Origin: Leptolyngbyaceae cyanobacterium SM1_3_5
GTDB taxonomy: Bacteria > Cyanobacteriota > Cyanobacteriia > Elainellales > Elainellaceae
Length of the DNA: 7,384 nucleotides
Reading direction: 5' to 3'
NCBI GenBank assembly: GCA_012031475.1
Contig: JAAUTJ010000226.1
Location: 1 to 7,384, forward strand
Below, in pieces: positions 1 to 6,425 of the stretch; the first letter of the stretch is position 1, and each line of letters opens with the position of its first letter. The notes beneath the pieces were generated by a model. That model saw nothing but the letters and a program-made list of their open reading frames with translations. It was not told the origin of the DNA and did no database searches. Made by a program: the position numbers and the translations under genes.

Positions 1-326
1 CGAGATTCCACCGGGAACACCTGCGGCTGATGAGGAATTTTTTTGGTCCCGTTGCCTTGCTATTTCGCGTCCCAGATTTGGAAAGCGCGACCGCTCTCGC
101 CAACCGCTCTCCCTTCGGGCTGGGATCAAGTGCCTGGACAAACATTCCTGAAGAACAAAACCGCCTGATTAACGAAATCGAAGCGGGCTGCGTTTTTATT
201 AACAGCATGGTCAAATCTGATCCGCGTTTGCCGTTTGGGGGAATTAAGCGATCGGGCTTTGGGCGCGAATTGGGAATTCAAGGTATTCACGAGTTTGTGA
301 ATATCAAAACTGTTTGGGTGCAGTAG
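1..326 (+). CDS. gabD: Succinic semialdehyde dehydrogenase, C-terminal part (one frameshift)
   Basis: This is the last ~108 residues of an NAD(P)-dependent aldehyde dehydrogenase, which oxidises succinic semialdehyde to succinate in the cytoplasm. The start, the catalytic Cys/Glu and most of the cofactor domain lie before the window. Visible family signatures are the FFGPVALLFRV block, FGLGSSAWTN, GCVFIN and the near C-terminal block DPRLPFGGIKRSGFGRELG, which is typical of cyanobacterial GabD-type enzymes. Bases 2-40 read in a different frame (EIPPGTPAADEEFF) from the rest; the frames join inside a run of seven T at 38-44, so one surplus T is the simplest explanation. Stop is TAG at 324-326. 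The next gene starts 42 bases later on the same strand with a good ribosome binding site, so the two are probably co-transcribed. That context, a 2-oxoglutarate decarboxylase candidate, supports the succinic semialdehyde assignment over other aldehydes. Confidence 0.88.
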   Translation, partial: RFHREHLRLMRNFFGPVALLFRVPDLESATALANRSPFGLGSSAWTNIPEEQNRLINEIEAGCVFINSMVKSDPRLPFGGIKRSGFGRELGIQGIHEFVNIKTVWVQ

Positions 327-357
327 ATTTCGATCGCTTCAAAGTGTTTCAACTGTA

Positions 358-363
358 GAGGAG
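358..363 (+). promoter_or_regulatory. Ribosome binding site of the 2-oxoglutarate decarboxylase gene
   Basis: GAGGAG lies five bases upstream of ATG 369. This strong Shine-Dalgarno match fixes the start of the downstream gene, which otherwise begins with the conserved MNTAELL sequence. Confidence 0.7.
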
Positions 364-368
364 TTTTC

Positions 369-2004
369 ATGAATACCGCAGAATTACTCGTTCAATGTCT
401 GGAAAATGAAGGCGTTGAATATGTGTTTGGCCTGCCTGGAGAAGAGAATCTTCAGGTGTTAGAAGCTTTAAAGAATTCATCGATTCAATTTATTACGACG
501 CGCCACGAACAGGGAGCCGCATTCATGGCGGATCTGTACGGGCGACTGACTGGAAAAGCCGGAGTTTGTTTGTCTACTTTGGGACCCGGAGCAACCAATT
601 TGATGACGGGCGTGGCGGATGCGAACCTCGATCGCGCCCCGCTCGTGGCGATCACCGGACAGGTGGGAACCGATCGAATGCACATCGAATCGCACCAATA
701 TCTCGATCTGGTGGCGATGTTTTCGCCTGTCACCAAGTGGAGTACGCAGATTGTTCGCCCTAGCAACACGCCGGAAATTGTCCGCAGGGCATTCAAGATC
801 GCGCAGACCGAAAAACCGGGAGCGGTTCACATTGATCTGCCGGAGAATATTGCCGCTATGCCTGCGATCGGTTCGCCTTTGCGACTGGATGCACGTGAAA
901 AAGTGTTCGCCTCGTTTCAAAGCATCGATCGCGCAGCCGCAGCAATTTCACAAGCAAAAATCCGCTGATTCTAGTTGGAAATGGCGCTTTGCGTGGACGA
1001 GCCAGTGAAGCCGTCACGCAATTTTCTACACAGTTAAATATTCCGGTTGTGAATACTTTTATGGGCAAGGTGCGATTCCCTACACGCACCCGAACGCGCT
1101 TTGGGCAGTCGGTTTGCAGCAGCGCGACTATATTAGCTGCGGATTTGACAGCACTGATTTGGTGATTGCGATCGGCTATGACCTGATTGAATATTCACCG
1201 AAACGATGGAATCCGGCGGGCAATTTGGCGATCGTTCACGTGGATGAAACGCCTGCGGAAGTGGACAGCAGCTACATTCCCTTGGCGGAAGTAATTGGGG
1301 ACATTTCTGATTCTTTGGCCGAGATTTTAAGCCGCAGCCGCCGCGCCGATTCACCTCAGCCTGCGGCCTTTCAACTGCGCGAAGAAATCCGTGCCGACTA
1401 TGAAGAATACGCCCAAGATGACGGTTTCCCAATTAAGCCGCAAAAGCTAATTTACGATCTCAGACAGGTGATGGGGCCGGAAGATATCGTAATTTCGGAC
1501 GTGGGCGCTCATAAGATGTGGATTGCGCGACATTACCACTGCGATCGCCCCAACACCTGCATCATTTCAAACGGCTTTGCGGCAATGGGGATCGCGATCC
1601 CCGGTGCGATCGCGGCCAAATTAGTTTCGCCCGATCGCAAAGTCGTCGCGGCAACGGGTGACGGCGGCTTCATGATGAACTGTCAGGAACTCGAAACTGC
1701 TTTGCGCTGCAAAACGCCGTTTGTGACGCTGATTTTTAATGATGGCGGCTATGGTTTGATCGAGTGGAAACAGTTGAATCACTATGGCGAATCGGCCTTT
1801 GTCAAATTTGGCAATCCTGATTTTGTCAAGCTGGCGGAAAGCATGGGACTGAAGGGCTATCGCGTCGAGTCGAGTACGGATTTTGTGCCGATTTTGAAAG
1901 AAGCGCTGGCTCAAGATGTGCCCGCTGTAATCGATGTTCCGGTTGACTATCGCGAAAACATGAAGTTTAGCCAGCGATCGGGCGATCTAAGCTGTCCGCT
2001 CTAG
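369..2004 (+). CDS. 2-oxoglutarate decarboxylase (acetolactate synthase family ThDP enzyme), two frameshifts
   Basis: About 545 residues once two missing bases are restored; this matches the usual length of the family. It has the three ThDP-enzyme domains. The N-terminal domain carries the catalytic glutamate E47 in RHEQGAA and the LGPGATN motif. A central domain follows, then a C-terminal ThDP-binding domain with GDG at ~431-433 and ND at ~458-459. By sequence alone it would be called acetolactate synthase. Immediate linkage to succinic semialdehyde dehydrogenase matches the cyanobacterial pair shown in Synechococcus sp. PCC 7002 (A2770/A2771) to be a 2-oxoglutarate decarboxylase pathway, so decarboxylation of 2-oxoglutarate to succinic semialdehyde is the inferred reaction. 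No small regulatory subunit gene is nearby. The frame changes at AAAAA 956-960 (SQAK-NPLILVGNG) and at GG 1069-1070 (FMGKG-AIPYTHP); adding one base at each gives continuous conserved sequence. Biosynthetic acetolactate synthase remains the alternative. Confidence 0.82.
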
Positions 2005-2042
2005 TTTAGGCTGTTTGCTGTAATTCCAAGGTGCGATCGATT

Positions 2043-2055
2043 CTTTTATTAAAAG
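2043..2055. other. Short AT-rich palindrome in the gap before the carbonic anhydrase gene
   Basis: CTTTTATTAAAAG has perfect six-base arms around one central base. It sits in the 124-base gap 2005-2128. It could be an operator or chance in AT-rich DNA. I saw no convincing promoter, terminator or NtcA-type site in the gap; an AAAAGG purine tract at ~2100-2105 is too far from ATG 2129 to be a normal ribosome binding site. Confidence 0.25.
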
Positions 2056-2128
2056 TTTTCCGAACTGTCCGGAGAACGATTCAAACACAAGAATCTCTAA
2101 AAAGGACTGTTCCGAATCGATCGCACTG

Positions 2129-2802
2129 ATGGAACCTGCTGGCTCACAAACTGCTCAACTTGCCGCGCTGACGAATGAAATGTCAGCAGATGATGCGCTG
2201 CAAAAATTGATGGCGGGCAATCAGCGCTTTATCTATGAGCGATCGAAAAGTCCCAATCAAACTTTATCTCGGCTAGATGAAATCATGCGAGAACAAAAGC
2301 CGTTTGCAACGATTTTGGGCTGCTCCGATTCTCGCGTTCCGATCGAAGTAATTTTCGATCAGGGCTTAGGCGATCTCTTCGTGATTCGCGTCGCAGGCAA
2401 CATTGTCACGCCCACAGAACTCGCCAGCGTTGAATATGGTGCATCGGTTCTCAAAACCAGAATTCTATTTGTTCTGGGACACAAAAACTGCGGAGCCGTC
2501 AGCGCTACTTTGAAAGGTGGAAACTTATTAGGACAGATGAATATGCTGATCGATTCGATTCAGCCTGCGGTCGATCGATCCACGCAGCAACCAGCGATCG
2601 CCTCGAAAATGCCGTCCGCGAAAACGTGTTTTGGCAGATGGAGCGGCTGAAGGAATCCTCGATCGTGTATGACTTGCTTCAACAGCAGCAAATTAAAATT
2701 GTCGGCGGCTATTTTGACTTGGAAACGGGAAAAGTTTCGATTTTGAATGTGACAACAGGGCAGCGATCGACCATTCAAGTCAATCATATTCATGCGTTTT
2801 AA
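2129..2802 (+). CDS. Beta-class carbonic anhydrase (one frameshift)
   Basis: Zinc enzyme interconverting CO2 and bicarbonate. Corrected length is ~224 residues, normal for prokaryotic beta-carbonic anhydrases. The zinc and catalytic residues are all visible: C65, D67 and R69 in CSDSRVP, and H118 and C121 in GHKNCGAV; the family blocks NQRF, DLFVIRVAGN and SVEYG are also present. The reading frame changes around 2594: the first frame ends wrongly at 2650, while the next frame continues DRLENAVRENVFWQMERL to a TAA at 2800-2802. Restoring one G (QQP-GDRLENAV) joins them. No signal peptide or membrane segment is seen, so a cytoplasmic enzyme is likely. It is not next to carboxysome genes, so a role in the carbon-concentrating mechanism is possible but not shown. 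ATG 2129 has no strong ribosome binding site and the frame is open further upstream, so the start is uncertain. The FHA gene follows after 33 bases. Confidence 0.9.
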
Positions 2803-2835
2803 CTGCGATCGATTTTCTTATGCTTCCTTCTATTT

Positions 2836-4006
2836 ATGCTCTACCTCAAAATCATCAATCTCGACACAGGCGAATTTCGCAACACCATTCTTTCACCAGA
2901 ATCGAATCCGCAAAATGAATGCTTGATCGGTCGTAGTTCAACTTGCGATCTGATGCTCAATAGCCCGGATGTAAGCCGCTTTCATGCCAAAGTTACCTTT
3001 CAAAACCAGCGCTATCTGCTCAGCGATCTAGCCAGTACCGATGGCGTTCGCGTCAATAATCAAGAAGTGAAATTGAATGAAGATTGCACTTTACGAGAAG
3101 AAGACGCGATCTATGTTGGCAGCTTTATTCTGTGGATTGAAAAAATTGAAGCGGGTTTGGCATTAAAAAGACACGCCCCGCGAAATCATCCCAGATTTTG
3201 CGATGTGTGCGAATTGTGGAAGAAGCGATCGACACGAAAACTTTCAGTTTCTTGCTGGAGCCTGCGATTGTCTTTCCCTATCAGCCCGGTCAACTTTTAC
3301 CAATATCTGTTCGATCGAAAATCAGAGCTATACCTATTTTTGCCCGATTTCGTCTTCGCCCACTCGTCCACTAATCGACGTGACGCTAAAGCAAACCTTC
3401 AATGCTGAGATTGGCGAAAGTCCGATTAATCTGCTGGCAAACTGGTTTTTTGAATCGATGCAGGTTGGCAGTGAACTAATTGATTTCAGCAAACCGATCG
3501 GCAGCTTTACCTGTTTTCCAAATCCCCCTCAAAAGATTCTATTTATCTCAGCCGGAACTGGCATTGCGTCGATCATGTCAATGCTGCGCTGGATTTATGA
3601 TGCGGCGGCAGAGTGCGACGTGACGCTGCTGCACAGTACGCGATCACCCGACCACATTCCCTTTCGGCAAGACCTCGAATTAATGACGATGCGCCTGCCA
3701 AAATTTCGCCTCGTGATCACAACCACCCAGCCGCAATTTACTTCATCTTGGTTGGGATTAACCGGAAGAATTAGTGCAGATTTACTCGCAGCCGTTGTAC
3801 CAGATTTGTGCGATCGCACTGCCTACGTTGCTGGTTCTTCCGATTTCGCGAAGTCAACCGAACAAATTCTCAAATCGCTTAATTTTCCACTGCAAAACTA
3901 TTACGAGGAAACGTTTGAATCGCACAGTTTGATTTCGCAGTGGAGCGATCGTGGCGTCCCGGAACGGACTCGCGAAGCGTTTCCCGAAGGGCATCGCGCC
4001 TTCTAA
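2836..4006 (+). CDS. FHA domain fused to ferredoxin-NADP reductase-like module (two frameshifts, possibly decaying)
   Basis: About 390 residues after restoring two bases. Residues ~28-98 form an FHA phosphothreonine-binding domain: GRSSTCD (32-38), SRFHAKV (47-53) and STDGVRVNN (68-76), where the usual Asn before Gly is Asp. A ferredoxin-NADP reductase-like module follows from ~116: CVRIVEEAIDTKTFSFLLEP, then PGQ, GSFTCF, FISAGTGIASIMSMLRW (GTG at 241-243) and NYYEETF near the end. The frame changes at AAAAA 3165-3169 and at TTTT 3295-3298. Oddly, cofactor motifs look eroded: where reductases have RxYS for FAD binding there is YFCP (168-171); GITPMMS is GIASIMS; and YVCGP is YVAGS (A333). The last ~18 residues come from a repeat, and no C-terminal [2Fe-2S] domain follows, as I recall for related cyanobacterial fusions. 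FHA identity is firm; the reductase fold is likely; electron-transfer activity is doubtful. Confidence 0.75.
3953..4000. repeat. Multi-hairpin GC-rich interspersed-repeat-like element in the gene's 3' end
   Basis: A 48-base block with ggcg/cgcc ends and two internal hairpins, GTCC-cggaac-GGAC and CCC-gaa-GGG, plus cgcga/tcgcg arms around the second. It resembles the short GC-rich dispersed repeats of many filamentous cyanobacteria. It is translated as the C-terminal tail of the FHA-reductase protein, which ends six bases beyond it. Only one copy is present here, so the repeat status is inference from structure and general resemblance. Confidence 0.5.
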
Positions 4007-4112
4007 TTCCTGTCACAATCGATCGAAAAATAGCCAATTGTGCCCGGAGCGATCCCCCATCCGGTAGAATAGCCTTTCAGACTGGCTCAGAGGCTCTACA
4101 TTTTCGCTGCCC

Positions 4113-5103
4113 ATGAATCAACTTAATAGCGCGGTCACGCTGTTTTTTAGCCTGCTGGTGGAAGCCATGCCCTTTTTGCTGTTGGGCGTGTTTTTCTCCA
4201 GCCTGCTGCTGCTGTTTGTCGATGAGCGCTAAGATTATCGCCGCCATGCCGCGCCATCCGCTGCTTGCCGCCTTTGCCGGAAGCTTGATCGGCTTTTTGT
4301 TTCCTGTCTGCGAGTGCGGCAATGTTCCGGTTGCGCGGCGGCTAATCTTGCAGGGTGCGCCCAGTTCGATGGCGATCGGCTTCCTCCTCGCCGCGCCAAC
4401 CGTCAATCCGATCGTCTTCTGGGCAACCTGGACGGCCTTTCGCGACCAGCCAGAAATGGTGTTTTTACGCATCGGCTTTTCGCTGTTCATCGCTACGATT
4501 ATCGGCTGGGTGTTTAGCGCTCAAACGGATCTCAGGCCGCTGTTGCAGCCCTCGATCGCCCAGTCGCTCCCCGATCCGAACAAGCCGAATTTGCTGCAAT
4601 CCGGTACGTTTTTGCTGGGATCAGGCCAGCCGATGCGCTTTGATGCCAACGTGATCGCGGCGACGGCGGAAAATCCAGTTTTGTCGAAACCGATCGGCGC
4701 AAGGTTGGAACTGATGTTCGACAATATGATCCAGGAATTGCGCGAACTGGGCGGCGTTCTCATTCTCGGCAGCGCGATCGCCGCGATCGTGCAGGTGGCC
4801 GCACCTCGCGAAGTAATCTTGAGCCTGGGACAAGGGGTGATTACGTCGATCGTCGCGATGATGGTGCTGGCGGCTGTCGTCTCGATTTGCTCAACGGTTG
4901 ATGCATTTTTGCCCTCTCATTCGCCGCGACGTTTACGAGCGGGTCGCTGCTGGCCTTTCTCGTGTTTGGACCAATGATCGACCTGAAAAATATCGGCCTG
5001 TTGCTGACTGTCTTTTCGCGGACGGGCGATCGCCTACATCTTCGTCCTCGCCGCGCAGCTTACCTTTTTGTTGACCCTGCTGATTAATCTCTACGGTGGC
5101 TAA
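4113..5103 (+). CDS. COG0701/DUF318 family permease (three frameshifts)
   Basis: Integral membrane permease of the ArsP_1/DUF318 family, substrate unknown. Corrected length ~329 residues. Several hydrophobic segments are visible: residues ~7-37; ~50-65 leading into the PVCECGNVPVARRL motif with C66 and C68; FLLAAPTVNPIVFWATW; a segment around FSLFIATIIGWVF; a long polar loop (~125-185); then GGVLILGSAIAAIVQVA and further helices at the C-terminus (LLAFLVFGPMIDL, IFVLAAQLTFLLTLLINLYGG). Frame breaks: an extra T at ~4230 after FVDER; a missing G at ~4911 (TVDAFL-ALSFAATF); and an extra G at ~5023-5025 (FSRT-AIAYIFV). The Cys pair could bind a metal or metalloid but that is only a family-based guess. 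A TAGAAT at 4065-4070 could be a -10 box, without a clear -35. Start ATG 4113 was chosen because it opens directly into the first membrane segment. Stop TAA is 5101-5103. Confidence 0.82.
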
Positions 5104-5113
5104 TTCATCATGC

Positions 5114-5119
5114 TATGAT
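5114..5119 (+). promoter_or_regulatory. -10 box of the SRP RNA gene
   Basis: TATGAT lies seven bases before the G at 5126 that opens the terminal helix of the SRP RNA, an ideal -10 distance. It begins 10 bases after the permease stop codon, so any -35 contact falls in the last permease codons. No clear -35 hexamer is seen at 17 bases spacing. Confidence 0.6.
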
Positions 5120-5125
5120 GAGCTT

Positions 5126-5219
5126 GGCCTGGACTCATGCGATTACAACGCCCAAACCTTGTCAGGACCGGAAGGTAGCAGCAATACGGGATGCTTGTGA
5201 TAGGCGTGAACTCCGGGCC
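5126..5219 (+). ncRNA. ffs: Signal recognition particle 4.5S RNA
   Basis: Small bacterial SRP RNA that pairs with Ffh to target nascent membrane proteins. The diagnostic core GTCAGGACCGGAAGGTAGCAGC (5161-5182), with the GGAA tetraloop and asymmetric internal loop, is intact. The ends pair: GGCCTGGA (5126-5133) with TCCGGGCC (5212-5219), allowing one G-U; an inner helix pairs ACGCC (5148-5152) with GGCGT (5203-5207). The resulting ~94-nucleotide single hairpin is the usual size for the bacterial short form. The ends are set by the helix and the upstream -10 box and could differ by a few bases. No indel is apparent. Confidence 0.93.
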
Positions 5220-5226
5220 GCTTTTT
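5212..5226 (+). terminator. Possible end signal of the SRP RNA
   Basis: The closing strand of the SRP RNA terminal helix is followed by GC and a run of five T (5222-5226), which could act as an intrinsic terminator or a processing boundary. An alternative weak stem CCGC/GCGG (5218-5221 with 5229-5232) flanks the T run. Confidence 0.35.
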
Positions 5227-5316
5227 ATGCGGGTGCGCTGCAACAATCCGCTGGGCAGTCAGGCGATCGTCTCCTAGGATGGGAGAAACATTGAAGAATT
5301 GGGGATGGTGCTTCAC

Positions 5317-5691
5317 ATGCCTGGTTTTGGAGATTTGGTGCAAAAAGCGTTTTACCTCGGCGTGGGCGCAGCCTCATATGCGGGCGAAAAGGCGGGCGGG
5401 GCGCTGAGCGAATTGCGATCGCAAGCGCAAAAGCTGGCCGATGAAATGGTCGCTCGCGGCGAAATGAATGCCGAAGAAGCCAAGCGCTTCGTGAATGACA
5501 TGGTGAATCGCGCTCAGCAGCAGGCGAACGCCACGCCGCCAAAAAGCGAAGAAAAACCCGCACCCACTGAACCCCGCCGCATCGAAATTCTCTCTGACGA
5601 CGAACCCACTTCGCAGTCTGACCCCACTGATGACCTCCGCAAGCAGGTCTCCAAGCTCCAAGAAGAACTTCGCCGTCTCCAAAACCCCTAA
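5317..5691 (+). CDS. Phasin-like small coiled-coil protein, conserved in cyanobacteria
   Basis: A 124-residue soluble protein. It has an N-terminal amphipathic/hydrophobic stretch (FGDLVQKAFYLGVGAASYAGEK), a helical charged segment containing AQKLADEMVARGEMNAEEAKRFVNDMVNRAQQQ with the helix-turn-helix-like period seen in phasin-family (PhaF/PhaI-type) proteins, a Pro/Glu-rich linker (~68-105), and a short C-terminal coiled coil (DLRKQVSKLQEELRRLQ). Function is not known from sequence; phasins coat polyhydroxyalkanoate granules, but many cyanobacterial relatives are uncharacterised. ATG 5317 is preferred because the family usually starts at M-x-GFGD and a GGGGATGG tract precedes it; in-frame ATG 5305 and TTG 5299 are alternatives. 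It begins ~98 bases after the SRP RNA and ends 14 bases before the next gene, suggesting co-transcription with that gene. Confidence 0.72.
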   Translation: MPGFGDLVQKAFYLGVGAASYAGEKAGGALSELRSQAQKLADEMVARGEMNAEEAKRFVNDMVNRAQQQANATPPKSEEKPAPTEPRRIEILSDDEPTSQSDPTDDLRKQVSKLQEELRRLQNP

Positions 5692-5705
5692 CTCAATTCA
5701 CGCTT

Positions 5706-6139
5706 ATGGAAGGCTGGCAACAGGACTGGTGGAAAATGTTGGAAACCGTTGCAGAAGAACTTGAACGATTTGTTACGGACGTGGCGGAAGAGTTGGGATC
5801 AGCCACAGACGCGCTGATCGACTTTACGGAAGAAATGGCCGGACAGATTGAGCGATCGCTCACGCCGACGTTTGATGAAGCCGACGACAGGCTGGACGAT
5901 TGGATCGATCCGCTGCTTGCCTTCCTTAACAGCATCGAAGCCACGATGGGCGAAGTGGTTTCCCCCGTCACGAACACGGTTGAACCGATGCTGAATCAGC
6001 ATCCGGCCTGTGTTGGCTGTCGGCACTATCACGGCCAGAGCTATGGCGGCACAACGCTGGTCTGTGGAATGCATCCCTATGGCTGGGAAGATGAAAATGC
6101 CCGGACTGGGAATCAGCTTGGCCGCATTCGGAAAATTAA
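5706..6139 (+). CDS. Conserved cyanobacterial protein with C-terminal four-cysteine motif (one frameshift)
   Basis: Corrected length 144 residues. The N-terminal two thirds are acidic and helical (EELERFVTDVAEELG, TEEMAGQIERSL), with no membrane segment. The C-terminal third has cysteines C102, C105, C120 and C132 in ACVGCRHYHGQ, LVCGMHPYGW and ENCPDW, a pattern fitting a small zinc site. The frame fails at 6096-6098: as written the protein runs on to 6194 with unrelated residues, but restoring one T (DEN-CPDWESAWPHSEN) gives the fourth cysteine, the conserved CPDW ending and a stop at 6137-6139. I recognise the ending as that of a conserved hypothetical family in cyanobacteria; its function is unknown. 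It lies 14 bases after the phasin-like gene on the same strand, with no obvious ribosome binding site, and may be translationally linked to it. Confidence 0.75.
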
Positions 6140-6293
6140 GCACCTTCGCAAATTGGGAAAGACTTCAGGTCGAATTGAGTGGGAGCTTTTTTAATGAAGC
6201 GATCGCACTCCTTTCAGATTGCCTAGAGAGCAAGGAGTTGATCGATCGCCCTTCACTGAATGCTTCTCCTGGAATTGTGGTGGAAACGCTAAG

Positions 6294-6332
6294 GTAGGCT
6301 TCTAGCCTGCGCGGGCAAGATGCCTGCCCTAC
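6294..6332. repeat. Cyanobacterial intergenic hairpin repeat
   Basis: A 39-base block bounded by GTAGG and its complement CCTAC. Inside are two small hairpins, AGGCT-TCT-AGCCT (6296-6308) and GGCA-AGA-TGCC (6314-6324). The sequence closely resembles a short repeat (TAGGCTTCTAGCCTG...GGGCA-GATGCC) that is widely scattered in intergenic DNA of filamentous cyanobacteria. The family resemblance is from memory; only one copy is in the window. Confidence 0.6.
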
Positions 6333-6401
6333 GGCAAATTTCATTTTTCTAATCACCTCGAACCCAGGAGAGCCATTTGCAATAGAGCAGCTTGATTTCC
6401 C

Positions 6402-6424
6402 TACAACTTCTACATTGAGTTGTA
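6402..6424 (-). terminator. Inverted repeat just after the flavodiiron stop, possible terminator
   Basis: TACAACT (6402-6408) and AGTTGTA (6418-6424) form a seven-base stem with a nine-base loop, beginning two bases past the minus-strand stop codon. No T run follows on the minus strand, so intrinsic termination is doubtful; it may protect the 3' end. Confidence 0.35.
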
Positions 6425-6425
6425 A

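Larger units (their letters stand above)
6140..6425. other. Convergent intergenic region without a gene
   Basis: These 286 bases separate two genes that point at each other. They hold one HIP1 octamer (near 6199), a structured repeat (6294-6332) and an inverted repeat next to the flavodiiron stop (6402-6424). Open frames crossing it are read-through of the frameshifted upstream gene and show no family sequence. A GGGAGC followed by six T at ~6182-6192 could be part of a terminator, but I see no good stem for it. Confidence 0.6.

Noticed and set aside
477..920. Long minus-strand open frame opposite the decarboxylase gene
   Set aside because: It lies fully opposite a gene with clear ThDP-enzyme motifs and shows no recognisable family sequence of its own.
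2005..2128. NtcA-type or other known regulator site before the carbonic anhydrase
   Set aside because: A GTA is present but no TAC at the eight-base spacing, and no other known operator could be supported.
3203..4006. A separate reductase gene starting at 3203
   Set aside because: The first ~30 residues in this frame are nonsense, while the other frame carries CVRIVEEAIDTKTFSFLLEP over the same bases; it is the downstream piece of the frameshifted FHA fusion.
4077..4490. Minus-strand open frame opposite the permease
   Set aside because: Composition is a shadow of the permease frame; there is no ribosome binding site and no domain.
5071..5076. TTGACC as the -35 box of the SRP RNA promoter
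   Set aside because: It is 37 bases from the TATGAT -10 box, far beyond the usual ~17.
5374..5682. Minus-strand open frames opposite the phasin-like gene
   Set aside because: The plus strand has the conserved protein with coiled-coil pattern; the minus frames show only complement-derived sequence.
6010..6297. Plus-strand open frame running into the intergenic region
   Set aside because: It overlaps the conserved cysteine motif in another frame and then crosses non-coding sequence with no family signal.
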